From Dromaius novaehollandiae (taxonomy: Eukaryota; Chordata; Aves; Casuariiformes; Dromaiidae), in NCBI RefSeq assembly GCF_036370855.1, contig NC_088098.1, positions 199,563,773 to 199,627,772 of the forward strand: a DNA stretch of 64,000 bases, written 5' to 3'. Positions 24,601 to 39,600 of this stretch are shown in pieces (the first letter of the stretch is position 1; every line of letters begins with the position of its first letter). A model generated the notes under the pieces. The model did not search any database. It was not told where the DNA came from and saw only the letters and a list, made by a program, of their open reading frames with translations. The position numbers and the translations under genes were made by a program.

Positions 24601-27600
24601 ATGTCTGGGTGTGGAGTTTATCTGGGCCTGTATAAGTAAGTTAGTGCATGTTACATGGGCAGAACTATCTCATAAAATCCCTAATGAAGACGGTCATGTG
24701 TGCCCCAGTACCACAGTCACTTAGGAAATGCATGGTGGATCACTGGTTGTTTCCATATTCAATTAATGTGTAACAACAATCATATAACTTGATCCACACT
24801 GCAGAGCTTCTCTGTTTGCTCCAGCTCTTCCACCCTCCAGTTTGGTGGCAAGTGCAATTCCTTTACTATGCAAGAAAGCATTCAAAAAGAAGCCAAGGTT
24901 TCAAAGCTAGGCTGGTAGGGAGAGCAAAGAATCCCTCCTGCCCAAGCTAATCATTAGCTGAATTTTCTCTTCTCTTCAGAAAGAGAATAATAAACAAAGG
25001 CTCAGAGGAGTTGTGGCTTGAGTTGACTGTGACAGATTTAACCATAATAATGGCTGTATCAAATAATTTCAGGTTGATCACAATCAGGTAGTTTAATCCC
25101 ACCTAATTTCTATGGAGTTGCGCCTCCAAATGATTTGAACAGCTTTGAAAATGTCTTGCTCTCGTGGTGTTTTTTTGGGGGGTGGGGGCACAGTTTCAAG
25201 CTGTAGAGGATCCTTCCTTTGGAAGGTGGCGTGTCCAGCCACAGCAGTAATGCATATTTGATTTGTTTAGTTTAAGCTGTAGATGCTCAATTTAATAACT
25301 GCTCAGATTTTCTGATATTTGCTCTGCAATTATTACCTATATTAGGGGTATATTTGTTTAGCAATGATTCCCGGCTGTATCTTTTTAATACAGTTAAATA
25401 GTGTTCTTACAGAAAGGCTTCACAACAAAAGACCTGTTGTTTGTAAAACTAGAGGAACAACTTGAGTAAAGGACTCTCTTCTCATTAGATATGAGAAGAA
25501 AAACTCTTACTGATCCTGCACCAGTGAAAACAAGTTTGTGGTGGTGACAAGCACGGGGCTAGGAATAGATCCTAGAGCCATCCATGCTTGAAGACAAGAA
25601 AAATCTTTTAAGAAAGTGGTGGTGGTAGAGTGGTCAGAGAGAAATGTCGAAATTAACCTTTATATTTTTGAGTATAAATATAAGCAGTGTCATGGCAAAT
25701 AACATAGTACTACTGGGTTGTTAAGAAGCTTTTAATAGTGACTTTAAAGTGATAAATACTTAAATGTGTGTGTTGTTTCTATCAGCAAACAAATGAAGGA
25801 GCTGGAGGAGTCAGGATTCCTGAAAGGAGCTTTGAGTGCAGAGAAGCAGCTGGCTCTCATTAGTGGCTGTACAGACCTGAAGGCAGCAGTAGAGGGTGCT
25901 ACTTTCATTCAGGTAAGCAAAGATTTGGCAATTCCTAGCAAACTAGAAAAATGATAAAATTGTTCTGTGTAGTAGGTGCATACTGGAAAGCTCAACCTCT
26001 TGACTCCTTGAGGATGGTTGTACTGGCTGACTGACGGCTGACACTGGCTAAGCCTGGAGTGACTTGCTGATTTCCATGTGTGACACAGACTACCTGCAGT
26101 ACCTGTTAGAGGGAGAAATATAGAGGGGAGGTGGGCAGGAACCTCTCGGGGGAGAGCTCCTTTGTTAGGCAACATCACACACTCTAGTGCTGGGACTAAA
26201 AGGTATTTCTTCTTCTCCAGGTATCTGTGTAAGGCAGGGAAAATGGCTATGCCCAGGAGTGACTTCTGTTCTGACTGTGCTGGAACTCGAGCCCTGTCCT
26301 GCTTGGGCCTCAGACACAACGAAGTTTAGTACTGTGGAGTGTGTACTCTGTCTCTGCCAGAAGTGCTTGTCATGGGTGTTATAAAAGGTGCTTTGTGAAG
26401 GAGGGGGAAAACTGCAACCCAAAGCAGCTGTCCACATTAGAGTATTAAAAACAGGGTTGGTGTATAGGACTGGGTCTGTGCTGTGAAGTAAGAGTAGTTT
26501 GGGGAACAAGCTGAGTTACAGGACCTGATAGTCTGTGCTTCTCAGCTGTTGGTACGCTCATTGATGTGGGCAGTTCAGGGAATAGTGGCAGGAGGGACCA
26601 TTTACAGTAGATAGTACGAATGAGTTTGTATCAGACTTCGCACCTTATACACTCCATGGTCCCCCAGTACTACTCCAGCTTTGTATCATTAACTGTCTCT
26701 ACATGTATGTATGCTGCACTCCAGGACTTGCAATTTATCCTGTTTCAGGCTCTAAATCTACCACTCTGCTGAGCTGCAGCACATCCTTAATAATAATAAT
26801 AGTAAGAGCTAAAAGGGGACAAATTAAGGATGCAGTCCAAAAGAGACTCAGTATGTATTGTGGATGTCTGTTACTTGATCTCAGTACAACTGTCTGCCTC
26901 TGTCTGCTCTTTGGTCTCGGAGCTGGAGATGGTTTGCAGCCCTATCCTGTTCAGCAGTATGGTACAGCCTGTGGTGCTTCCTCCTAGTACTCTCTCCCAG
27001 CCTTTCAGTGTCCAGCCATTGCAGCTGAAGGATTTCCCAAGTCAGATACTGCTTTTGTCCATTCAGAAGAATGTCTGAACATGAGGAAAAATTTCTTTAC
27101 TGTGAAGGTGACTGAGCACTGGAAGAGGTTGCCCAGAGAGGTTATGGACTCTACTCCCTTGGAGATATTCAAAAGCCATCTGGAAGCAATCCTAGGCAAT
27201 CTGTTCTAGGTGACCCTGCATGAGCCAGGGGGGTTGAACTAGATGATCTCCAGAGATCCCTTCCAACCTCAACTGTTTTGTGATTCTGTGATACCGTGAG
27301 CTTCTAGCATCCAAGCAGCCTATCAGCAGCAGGATTTTTTAAAAACCTGTGTCTTTCTAGCTTGGCTTGATGTCTTCTAACTTTTCTGCTGGAAGACAGA
27401 ATTCAGAGAGTAAACAACTTATTCCTACTGAGGATTTTTAGACCCCTATCATATCCACTCAATCTCTTTGAATTTGAGGAGTTCTAGTTTTGCATAAAAC
27501 AACTTCCCTATCTTCAGAAAGCTTTGGAGAACTGCAACAGGGATTGTTTGAACTTTCAGAGTTCCAGACCTTTCCCTTTTCCCAAGTTGGCTTGGTGCAT

Positions 27601-30600
27601 GGGGGGAGAATGGGAGACAGAGCAAAGCCTCACATGGTAGTCAAGATGTGAAGGCACTGTAGACTTTTGCAGTGGCAAACTGAGAGCTGGCCATTTCATT
27701 TTACTGTTTTCGCTTGAGTATCATTACCTCTACTGAGTTAAATTTATTGCCTAGTCAGTCTTGTGAAGTCCTTCTGCAGATGTTTGGGGTAGTAGTGACA
27801 AGCACTGACTTAATGTTATGAACTATCTCTGTGTACTCACTGCCTACCTGTCTTTCAGGTCATTTATGAATGAGTAGAGCAAAGAGCACTGATCTCTGAA
27901 ACTGCACTTGTCAGCATCTTCTGCTGAGTAAGAGCTGACCATTATTCTTACCTTCTGTTTACTATCCCTTTACCAATTACTATCCATGAAAGGAGCTCTT
28001 ATCTCTCACGTGGCTGGTTAGCTTCCTTGAAAGCCTTTAGTGAAGGACTTTGTTGTAGCACTTCTAGAAATCCATGTGGACTGCATCAGCTAGATCACTC
28101 CTGTTCCCATGCTTGTTGCCTCCTTAAAGAATTCCACTAGGTTTGTGAGTCAGGACTTCCCTTTGAAAAAGCTGTTTTGATTCTTCTCCATTTATTTAAT
28201 ACTCATTCAGTGCTACCCTTTTCTCCTGACTTGCTTGATAGAGAGATCAGGCTTACAGGCTCATAGTTAAGGTTTTCATGAAGCTCCCCTTAAAGTTGCA
28301 TCATGTTTGCCACTCATCACCTCTCTGGTAGCAGTGTGTATGTTCGGGTTGATTGCAAGTGAGCACTTGTATATCACTGTCAGTGTGTTGGGTATTTCAG
28401 CCAATTTAATTTAGAACCTTGAGGTGAAAACTTGTCTCAGGGCTTTGTTGGTTCTTTCTGTCCCTCCACCCCTGCTCTGTTCTGACTCCTTCAGCTTCTT
28501 CCAATTTGAGCCGGACCCTGGGAGCCTGAAAATCAGTATGTTTCTCCTTTCTAGTCATTGCCGAAAACTCAACAGTCGCAAAGAAATCACTGTTTTGTGT
28601 GATTTCCAGATATTCCTTGTGTACTTTAATCATTTCTTGGCCCAGTGCATGCCCTGGATTCCTTGTCTCCATGCATTTTTTGAAGGAAAAAGGGATTTTA
28701 TTTATTTACTTATTGACTATTCCTTCTGTAGGCAGTTGCGGGCATTTTCTACCTTGTTTTATCATATTCTGGCAAAATAACAATCCTTCACTGCTATCTT
28801 CATTTGGATACCTCTTCAGCTTTGTGAAGGCTGCCTTCTTGGGTTTAGTAGCCTCTTTGTTCTCCTTGGTTCCTTCTGCTCTTTCAAGCACTTCTTACTG
28901 CTTAGTAGGTGCTCGCTTTGTGTTGGTTTGTCCTTTACTACCACTTCTGTATTTCCTCACGAGTATCCCCACTTTTATTTGACTACTTTTTTTTGAAACT
29001 TAGCATAGCTGTGATGGAGTTCTTGGCTCTTGCTGACCCTACAGAAATGCTGAGTGTTAATATTTTATGGTCACTGTTAGGGTGGCTCTTCAACTATAAG
29101 ATTTCTAAACCAGGTCCCACATGCTACTTCAAACTAAATTGGGAGCCGTGTGGCCTTCCCTTCCCCGCCTCCCCCCCAATGGTCTCTTTTAACTAGCTGA
29201 TCTATGAAACAGGCATTGGGCAAATGTCACAGAATCAGTAATTTGGATTGGAAGGGGCCTCTGGATGTCAGCTGTTTCAACCCACTGTTCAGAACAGGAC
29301 CAGCTTAGATCAGCTTGCTTGGGACATGTCCAGTTGAGTTTTAAATATCTGTAGGATAAAGACTTCTAGCCTCTTTGGTTAACTTGTTTCAGTGTTTGAT
29401 TACCGTCATTGTAAAACTCTTTCCTGATAACAAACTGGAATTTCCCTTCCGGCAACTGGTGTCTCTTGCCTCCCATCCTACCGCTGTGAACCTGTGAGAA
29501 GAATCTGGCTTCTCTGTGAGCTCCCTTTAGATAGCTGAAGACAGCAGTGTTGCATTGATAGTGTCTGAATTGCCTTGATAGCAACAATCTGCCTGGGGTA
29601 ATTCAAGCTTCCCATTACTATTTTATATTCCCTTAGCCCTTCTCATGTCTCTTAGCATGTTGTCATTAACTGAATTATATATTTTAAAAAAAGAAGTTAA
29701 ATGAAGTAGGCACAGTGTACCAATGGTTAGCAAGCCTTTAGCATGACACCTTGTCAGCAGTGCTCACTAGCTCATCAGTTTCAAAGCTCAGTATCAAATT
29801 TTGCCTCCAAAGTGTTACCATATATACAATGTAAGTAGACAAATCTGAGCTAGTCTTTACTATTTGTACTTGAGGGGGGGGAAAAAGTAGATATAATAGA
29901 CTAGAATCCTAGAATAAGGATTCTTATTTCAGCAGTGAATTGGCTACCTTGGCTGAATGAACAATTCAATGGTCAAATGAACTTCAGAGAAGTGACCAAG
30001 TATAGCTCTGAAACTGCAAGGACAAAATGACAAAACTTATGAGTTTGTATTGTATTGGTTTAATTTTTTTTTTTTTTTTAAGTAAAACATAAGTTGCATT
30101 AATGGTAGTTGAATGTAGAAGACTCAATAGTTTTCTTGCTTAATGATGTAAGCTACTGATTAACTTGTCAGAGGACTTCCATGAGAATTGCATTTCTTTG
30201 CACTAGATTTCAGTTGGTTAAATCTTAACTTCTTTTCAAATTTGGCCTCTGTAGACCAGGTCCACTTCAAGCTCTGAAAACTTCCTTGATATTTGCACTG
30301 CTTGAATCAATTCTCCAGACCCTTGTCTTCTATGCTGTTTTTATGGGACATAGCTTAAAACAGATGGACAAAGTAGTAAAAATGTGGATTTTATTAAGTA
30401 GCATTAATGAGGATATCAAAGTGAAAAAGATACATGAAGTAATTGGACAGACTGAGTAAGAAGAAAATTTAGAACAGTAATGTCACGAACCTTTAAAAAC
30501 AAGGAATTGACATATTAGTTTGTATCTTCGCTCACCTGAGCATTCCTATGAAATAACTCATCCGGATGATTTGGTGTGCTTTGCATCAACTGCAGAAGGA

Positions 30601-33600
30601 AACCATTATGGTTTTTGCTCTAAAACTGAGTATGCACCCAGAAAACAAAATGATGAAAGTAGTGCTGTTTCACTTCTTAGGACTTTCCTATGCCACTTAA
30701 AATCAGTGTATAACCTGTAGCATTTAGGTGAATGTGCACTATAAGCTTTTTCCATCAGTAAAAGCTTTAATTTTAAAATAGCTTTTTTTAATTAGCATAA
30801 AACTCCATGGAGAGAAATGAATTGGGACTTCTGTACTGTAATGTCCCTGTCATAGGATTATCATAGCTGAGATAAATATTTCTTACTACTGTGCACTTTA
30901 CTTTACTGTGTAAATATATGATCACTTTTGGTTTTGTCATTGTCATTGTTTTGTCTTATCAAATACTGAACTTACTGGTATTCCTTTCACTATTAAAAAC
31001 AGATTTGGGTGGAAGTGTCTGCAGTTACAAAATAATATAAGCTGAATAGAAATTAGAGCAGCATTTGCATGATCTCTTACACAGTGCTGTTAAAGTAAAA
31101 GCATCTCTTTTAGATGCTTGGTTTCATTATTCTGCTAGTGAATTGTTCCAAAGCTTGCTGGCTCTCAGAGGAGGATAATATGACTAACTGTTGGTAAGAT
31201 CTAACTTCTGACACTTGAGCTACTGTGTATTCTGGCAGCAAGCGGGAGAGTGACTTGGCTTTACAGCGAGTGCTTACAGGGAGTTGCAAGGCTTAGCGGG
31301 GCTTGGTGAAGCCACGTCTCAGAGGTGCTCTCTATGAACCCATCAGTCATGCTCTGGAAAGCAGGCTGGCAAGGGGCTAAAATCAAGCTTGTAATTTAGA
31401 TTATTCTATCGGAGAGAACATATAATTCTCATGGTCAGAGGGTTTTCTTTTTTTCTTTGCTTTTTTTTTCTCCTTCTTTTAAAGGAACTCTGCCTAAAAG
31501 CCTCAGAACAGTTTTTTTTTTCTTTGCTTTAGAAAGAGGTGGGCATTGCCCCACTTCCACCTGCAAACTCTTTTAAACTGGTAATAATAATGCTAATAGG
31601 TGTTCAGCCTGCCCTCTTTTGGATCTTGCTGGCTGTTTAATCTCTCTGGTAGACATATTTAGAAAAACAATGTTACAGCTTAGAAAGAACTTTCAAAAAG
31701 ATGGGAGGTGCCTCAAAATGGGATACAAGCATTGACTTGAGAGTCTTGAGAGTACATGTTTCATGGCTCCCGTCAGAGAAACTTATCTTTAAATCTGAAA
31801 TTTTTCTAGTACCAGTTTACAGACACTAGTTTTTTGCTTTACTTTTCTGATGGCTTTCAAGAACCTTTTTTCTTCCAGAGATGAGGAGGTGTCTGTAAAT
31901 AGCTCCAGGCAAAGCTGAATTCAGGTGCCATGAGCCAGTAGGATGGAAGATGATCTGGACTGGGAAGCTATATGGCTGTGTCAGTGAAGTACCTCTGTAA
32001 CTGAAAAGCTGCTGAAGGGCAGAGTATGTGAATACTGCAGTGACACAGCTACTTCTGGACTAGTATCTGGTCAGCTCTGAGTACTGGGCAGGTAAACATG
32101 GATGTGTTTGCTTTCAGCTAGGTAAATATAACCTTAGGCCTGGTCTTATCCTGTCTACCTTAAACACTTAACAACACCAAAAGTTGCATTTTAGCCTCTG
32201 AGACCGTTGATTCTAAATGGGTTAACTGCCTTGACATCTTTGCAGAGGATTGGGGAAAATTTAAGGGTTAGAACAATTGAAGACCAAAGACTCTTGCTAT
32301 AAAATATTTTATCAAGTCATTTTAATAACTCTTGTGATCCCTTTGTACAGTGTAATGACGGTCTTTGAGTTGAACTGAGAGATGGTGTTCCAGGAAGCAG
32401 CTTGCCAGTGTCACCCCCGTGGTGCTGCAGTTGCTGTTGCCCCCTCCTGACGGGCAGAATTGCCTTTCTTCTGGCTAACTCCTGTCCCAGCATCCAGCTG
32501 TGGCATAACTTCTTAGAGCATCACCTACGAGACTCCCCGATCAGTTGTTTCTCGTATGTTGTCTAATTGTACCATTTTCCTGGTTCCAGTCGCTTGCTTT
32601 GCAGTTATAGCTGGTTATATTCATTTTTCCCAAATCTCATCTGACTGGCAGCTTAAAAAAAAAAAGACGACACATGGTGCTTTTGGGGCAACTAAGTCCC
32701 CGAAGACAACCCATTTTCTAACTAAAGTGGGCATGTATGATTGTAGAAAGGCTCTTCCTTTAAGTCAGACAGTCAGCCTGTGCCACCTGAACTGAGCCAG
32801 ATCTATTTAAAAGTGTAGTCAAGTGCTAGTGCAGAATTTGGTAGGAGGGCTGGTTGAACAGTAGTGTTCAAAAACAAAAAAAAAAAAAAAAAAAAGAAAT
32901 GTTCTGTACACCTTCCCTTTGGCTTCTCATATGAGTGGAGTTTTATTTTATTCTTCACTCCTAACACTCTAAAATTCACTCCGATCTATCCTGGGTGTAT
33001 AATAACTGGTATTGTCTACTATTACAAACTTGCCTGTTCAACTTTTGTCAGACACATGAACCTCATGGAAAAAGACAAATCTCTTCATATCATGATACTA
33101 ACCCTAGATGAAGCTTCATTTGTGTGTATTTAAAAAAGAAAACAACAGCAACCCCCTCAGATCTGCAAGTTTTGACTCTGAATTGGGTAACATAGTTCTG
33201 AAAAACAGTGCTTCCCTAACTCCTGTTTTGTATTTCATACTAAGTAAAGGTTGAACAGGCATTTGTAGTGCAGTCATTTGTTCTGAACAGTGTACAGTGG
33301 CAGTAATTTGATAGTTTATTGCTCCAGTTCCTTAAAAGAGTATGTTTCTGAGCTACAGAAAAGTACAAAATGTTTCCCTCTGAAATGCTGGATTTCACCT
33401 CACTGGAGTGGTATTTACTTGTACTGTATCATGTGGGTAGAGACTCTGATTTCACTTAAGAGCTAGTGATTTAGCAAGCATCAGATTTCACACTGGTATG
33501 AACTAATACATTCAAGACACCTGAGTAGTTGTCAAATCTTTAGATTTGAAGGGAATTATAGCCCCCATTTTTTTAAAGTAGTTTAGCCTAAAAATACTGA

Positions 33601-36600
33601 TGTTTTAACTGATGCTTTACAACTGCTACCTAAAAAAATTAAAACCACAAACTAAAAGACAGTAGATCAGTGAGATTAGATTCTATTAAAGCTTTTCTGA
33701 ATATGAACTTAAGAGTATTTTAAAAGCCAGTCACTTGTAGATTTGCTATAAGACACTTTTTGAATTCCAGTTCAAAATATAGTTATAACAAGTTCAAACC
33801 CTATGAATCAGAATTAAATTTGTATAGGAGTTCCCCTTGCTCCAGTCCTCTGCTTCTCAACAGAACAGCATATGAGAGGATCCTGCCTCTATTGGAAGAT
33901 TCACCTTTAGCTTTGTTGGCCTACCAGCTATAGAGTTGTCCAAAATCAGGCTGGAAGAGACTTCAGAGGTTACTTAACCCAACCCCAGCCCCAAGGCAGG
34001 ATTGGTCATACCTAGACAAATGTCTGTCAAAATGGTTTAACCTGTTATTAAAAACCTTGTGTGATGGGATTCCTTCTCTGCCCCCATGTAAGTATTTTAT
34101 TTTGGGGCATACCTGTCCTTACTCTGAGGGAGTCTGTAACTGAAGTCCCAGGATGTGAACATAGATGACCATACCTTTCTGTTTTATTTACTGTTTTATA
34201 GTTACATCAACTGGCAATAATCTGGGCCCCCTCATTAAAGAATTGCCAGTCTGCCTTTTAATTAAAGGAGGTGCTGTCCTTATCCTGTTCTCTTATGCCT
34301 GGTTTATGGAATACCACATCCCCTTCAGGCTGGGAATAAACACTTGAGTGCCCAAATTGTTTTGGGCTAGCTAGAGTTGTTTTACATCTAAAAAGTCTTT
34401 TGTCTACAAACATTTTGTTAATCATCTGGTGTTTGAACATGTGCTGGGAATCCCATTTTGGAGGAAGGTGTGTACTGAGGGCTGTGGGAATGAATAGCTG
34501 CAGGGTGGGGTGGGGGGAAGGTAAACAACCTATTGAGCTTTGGTCATACTGCCTTGCTTGTATCCCATCTTGTTTGGGTTCCTGCATTTCCCCCAGGTGT
34601 TTCAGGGTCCATCTCACTTGATCTCACCTCCCTGCTCTGGTGCACAGCCAGGTACTTCCCTCCATTCCCCCTTCTCTGTGATCCCAGCTCCTGAGGTGGG
34701 GGCTCAAGTTCAAATCATGTTCTAACATAAAAATAATGTCACTTTCTAGAGTCTGTGCTCTTATTAAAAAAAAAAAAAATCCTCATTCTAACTGATCAAA
34801 ATGCTGGCACCACATTGCAAGATGTGTGTAGCCTGGGGACTCCTTTGGTAAGAGCTGTATGCTATAGCTGTGTCCCAAACCTATGAGTTTTGTTTTCCTT
34901 AACTCCTGCAGTAGTCCTTGTGCTCCATACTATCCTTGGCTTTTCTTATTATTCCCAATTTACCTTTTTTGAAATCTCAGACACTTGTAGACACTCCCAG
35001 TAGTTTTTTTTCAACCACAGTTTTAAGGGCAAATGCTTTGGAAAGTCACTGTCAAAACTCCGATAGGTCTAGAAAGAGCTGTTGGGAGGTAAATTTCAAA
35101 AATGCAAGGGCAGGAGGAGGAAAGTTTCCTTGAAAGACTCCATGACCTTCTTTCCTTCTTTCCTCCCTCTCTCCCTCCCTTTTCTGCTACATGCTAGGGA
35201 AAGGAATTGACTCCTGGCAGTAATTTAGTTTAACATGTAATGGAGTGTGCCCTATACCATGTTTTTTTTTCATCTGTCTCTTTTTTCCTGTTGTGGTTCC
35301 TTATACAAGTGTACCTCCAGGTGGCATGTAAAGGTTGCTGCTGGGACTGTTTTTACTCAGTATTTTCATGAGAGATCTGGAAAAAGTGATAGCATGTTCC
35401 ATACTCAAGGTTGTGGGTGATACAGAGTCCTTTAAGGTGGCCAAGTGTAATGGTAATCTAAGGAAATCTTGAAAAACCTTATGAAACTGAGCAGAGAAAA
35501 GGTAGTAGAAGAGTAGTAACACAGATAAATGCACAGATATATTCTTAGGGAAAACCTGAATAACTTTTGTCTCTGAGCCATTGCATTCATTTTACTTGGT
35601 TTGGGGAGATGGCACGTGTGTGTGTGTGTGTGTGTCTGTGTGTGTGTGAGAACAGGTATGCCTAAGGTAAATGCAGAAAGAAACTGTAACCTCTAAATAT
35701 AGAATTTGTGCAGAAATTGTTGATAAAGTAAGTTTTTAAAATTTTACATCTGCTTACATCACAGTTTACTGATATATCCACATACTATTTATCTTTAACA
35801 TATCTCAAAATAAGCATCTGCAACCACTTTGTCATCCTCCCCCTGCCCCCAAAGGGGGGAGATGGACACAATGGAAAAGTCTAGAATACTTTCAGGCAAG
35901 TATTTGCATTTGAAATGTGTAATTATTTCAAATTTTATGAAATTGCCAAGCCTGTTGAACACATGCAAAATGTCACATAGTTGAGAAGGTTATGATGGTA
36001 ACAGTAACGTTGGAAACAAAACTAGTACTCTGATGTAATAGCTGGTTTTGATGTTACAAATATTTTATTTCTCTGCTTTTTCTACTAGCTGAACCTCAAA
36101 CTAGGTTCACGCCTGTGACCCTTCTCTGCTGAACAGACTGCACGTCAGTGTGCGATACAGCATGCAGGAGAAATCAACTCCTCTTTCCCTAACAGAATGT
36201 GCAACTTTGGTCTTCCAGCACAGAAATAGAGACTTAAACCCAGCAGGAAAAGCTCAAACTAGCATGTCAATACAAAAGCCTAAATAGAAATAATAATAAT
36301 TAGCATTGAAATCCTAATTATTGTTGCGACCCTCTTATACACTATTTTATTTAAAATGTAACCCGACGTTGTTTGATATGAATTCTATAAAATGGTGGTA
36401 ATGGCAGAAACACAGCAGGTCAAGTGTATCCACAAATGGAACAAGCAGATACAATTTTGTTTTGATAACTTTATTAACTTCAACTTTGGATATTATTTGT
36501 GGGGGGGAACAGAATCTGCTGTTAAATTACAGAGTTTAATTTGCATACAGATTATTTTTCATTTCCTTTCTAAAGTCAACTGCTTTTTACAAGAATCTTT

Positions 36601-39600
36601 TTATTACTATTATGTAGATGTGGTAAAATTGTGTGGAATAATCACATTAGACTACACAGTTGCTAGCTATTGTAATAGTCCTTTGAAATCTATTTCATGT
36701 AACTGAATTTCTAATTTTTTTTAGATATTTTTAATGTCTTATACAGCTAAACTGAATGCTGTTTAAAATCCAGAGGTCCCTGCTTTATGTAGATTTATAT
36801 TAATCAGGCTTTGTTTTAAAATCATGGCTTTCAAAAGTGATTTGGTAGACTGAAAGTAAAACAGTTATGCCTGAAGTCATTTCTGTGGCTTTATTTTTTT
36901 TTAGTAGGTTATAATTATAGAAGTCATGGAAGTACTTATATAAACTCATTAGACATCATACTCCTCAGAAGAGAAGCTTTCTGGGATGCAGAAATCTTTC
37001 TGTTTTTTTAATCCTTTGTGAAGCTCTTCATATTTCTATGACAAGCCAGACCTAATGTGGCTCCTGTCCCAGGAGTGGTGACAGTCTAGATCCAGCTTGT
37101 GGGATAGGTCTGTGCTCTGAAAGCTGCTGCTACATTTGCATGGATGAGAGGTTTGCTGTCACTTGACTCTGGAAAGTGTTCTATAGAAGTGCCTCAAAAT
37201 TGACAGCTAAACCACAGCACTGAAAAACCACTTAAAATACTGTAAAGTATCTGTGTATAAATACAAGAAGAGCGCCAGGGTTTGTGGCATGTTTGGAGAT
37301 CCTCACTTGACTGTGCAAGATGAAGAGCCTACTTGTAGGAATTAAAGCGGTTATGATCTCTGAGCAGTGTACCTGCTACTTGAAGTTGTGTTGAATTTAG
37401 TGGGAGCAGGGAATGCACAGAACTGTTAAAATTAATTTTCTACTGCAGTGATATGGCTATAGCAAGGCTACAGGGCACTCCTGCTGTAACGGCTACAGTG
37501 TGGCATTGAAGTACACCTTGTGGGGGTTAAATGGTGGACTCTGAGTGCAAGATAAATGCATCAGGGAAGTACCTGCCTAGGATGTTCATCACATGCTATG
37601 AGCTAGGATGCATGGAGCTCTGCCAGGTATTGATGAGCCAGTTGAGAGTTTATGGATCAAGATTAGTGGTGATGTCGGTATCTGCTACAGACTGCCTGAT
37701 CAAGAAGTTGTCCAGACAACTAGAAGACTCCTCACATACACAGGCCCCTAGTGCTCTTGGGGTACTTTAAGAGTCACCACAGCAGCAGAACATAAGCAAG
37801 CCAGGTGGTTTTGGAGTGTATTGATGATAACTTCCTGATGTAGGTGATTGAGGAACCAATGAGCAGAGATGCTTTACTGGACATGATGCTTGCAAACAAG
37901 GAGGAACTGGTTGGGGATATGAAAGTTATGGGGAGCCTTGGCTACAGCAACCATGAGATGGAGTTCAGGATCCTGTGAGTTGGGAGCAAGACATTAAGCA
38001 GAATCACAAACATAGACTTCAGGAGAGCAGACTTACGCCAGTTCAGGGATCTGCTTGGAAGAATCCCATGGGCTATGGCCCTGGGGAGAATGAGGGTCCA
38101 GGAGAGCTAGTTGTGTTCCCCCCTCCCCCCCCCCCCAACCAATCACACCCAAAGCTCCAGATTAGTCTGTCCAAGTGCAGGAAGTCAAGCAAAGGTGGTA
38201 GGAGGCCCGCATGAATGAACAAGGAGCTACCTACAAAAATCAAACACAAAAAGCAAATGGACAAAAGATGGAAGCAGGGACAGGTGACCTGGAATATAGA
38301 GACACTGTCCGAGTACACAGGGATAGGGTCAGGAAAGCCAAAGCCCATTTGGAATTGAATGTACTGAGAGATATATGAAAGGCAACAAGAAGACTTCTAC
38401 AAGTAGATGAGCAGCAAAAGGAAGACTAGGGATAACGTGGGCCTGCTGCTGAATGAGGCAGATGATTGGTGACAAAGGACACAGGAAAAGCTAAGGCTAC
38501 TTGATGCTTTCTTCACCTTGGTCCTTGCTGGGGAGACCAGCCTTCAGGAATCCCCAGTCTATGTAACCAGGGGATAAGGCTGGAGCAAGGAGGACTGACT
38601 CTTGGTGGAGGAAGATTGGGTTAGGGAACACGTAAACAAACTAGACATACACAGGTCTATGGGACATCTGAACAGGATGTACCTATGAGGCAGCTGGCTG
38701 ATGTCTTTGCAGAGTCACTCTCGATTATCTTTGAAAGGTCATGGTGATCAGGAGAGGTTCCCGATAACTCGAAGAAAGCAAATGTCTGCTATCTTCAAGA
38801 AGGAAGATCCAGGAAGCTACAGGCTGATCAGCCTCACCTTGATCACTGGGGCAAATAATCCTGGAAATCATTTCAAAACATGTAAGGGACAATAAGGTGT
38901 GGGAGTAGTCAGTATGAATTTAAGAAGGGAAAATCATGACTGACCAACCAGATAGCCTTCTGTGATAAGAGGACTGGATCAGTGGATGAGGGGGAGAGCA
39001 GTGGATGCTGTTTACCTTGATTCTAGTAAGGCTTTTGATACTGTCTCCTATAGCATCCCTGTAGACAAAGCAATGAAGTACAGGCTAGATAAGTCGACAA
39101 GGAGGCGATGAGACAGAGTGCACCCTCAGCAAGCTTGCAGACAACACAAAACTGGGAGGAGTGGCTGATGCACCAGAGGGTTGTGCTGCTATTCAGAGGG
39201 ACCTTGACAGGCTGGAGAAATGGGCCGACATGAAATTCAACAAAGGGAAATGCCAAATCCTGCACTTAGGGAGGAATAACCCCGTGTAACAGTATGTGCT
39301 GGGGGTTAGAAAGCCAGAAAGCAGCTTTGCAGAAAAGAACCTGGAGGTCCCAGTGGGTGACAAGTACAACCAACAGTGTGCCCTTGTGTCAAAGAAAGCT
39401 GACAGCATTCTGGGCTGCATTACAAGGAGCATCACCAGCAAGTCAAGGAAAGTGATTATTCACCTCTCTTCTGCACTGGTGAGACCACATCTGGAGTTCT
39501 GTGTCCAGTTCTGGGCTCCCCAGTACAAGAAAGACATGGATGTACTGGAGTGAGTCTAGCTGAGGGCCACAAAGATGATTAAGGGATTGGAGCATCTGAC

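Larger units (their letters stand above)
12827..25785 (+). other. CRYL1: CRYL1 intron 2
   Basis: A 13 kb GT-AG intron, phase 2. It holds an old CR1 fragment near 13.32-13.54 kb, a minus-strand CR1 tail at 23.91-24.03 kb, a C17 run, several A17 runs and a GT/palindrome microsatellite at 21.6 kb. No other exon, RNA gene or retrogene was recognised; the short open frames lack any family resemblance. Confidence 0.85.

Noticed and set aside
34258-34617. 119-codon minus-strand frame in intron 3
   Set aside because: No recognisable domain, no consistent codon bias and no splice or promoter context; likely chance.
39296-39553. 85-codon open frame as a domesticated protein
   Set aside because: It is the preserved C-terminal RT part of the CR1 copy, with stops on either side and no sign of a promoter or splice sites.
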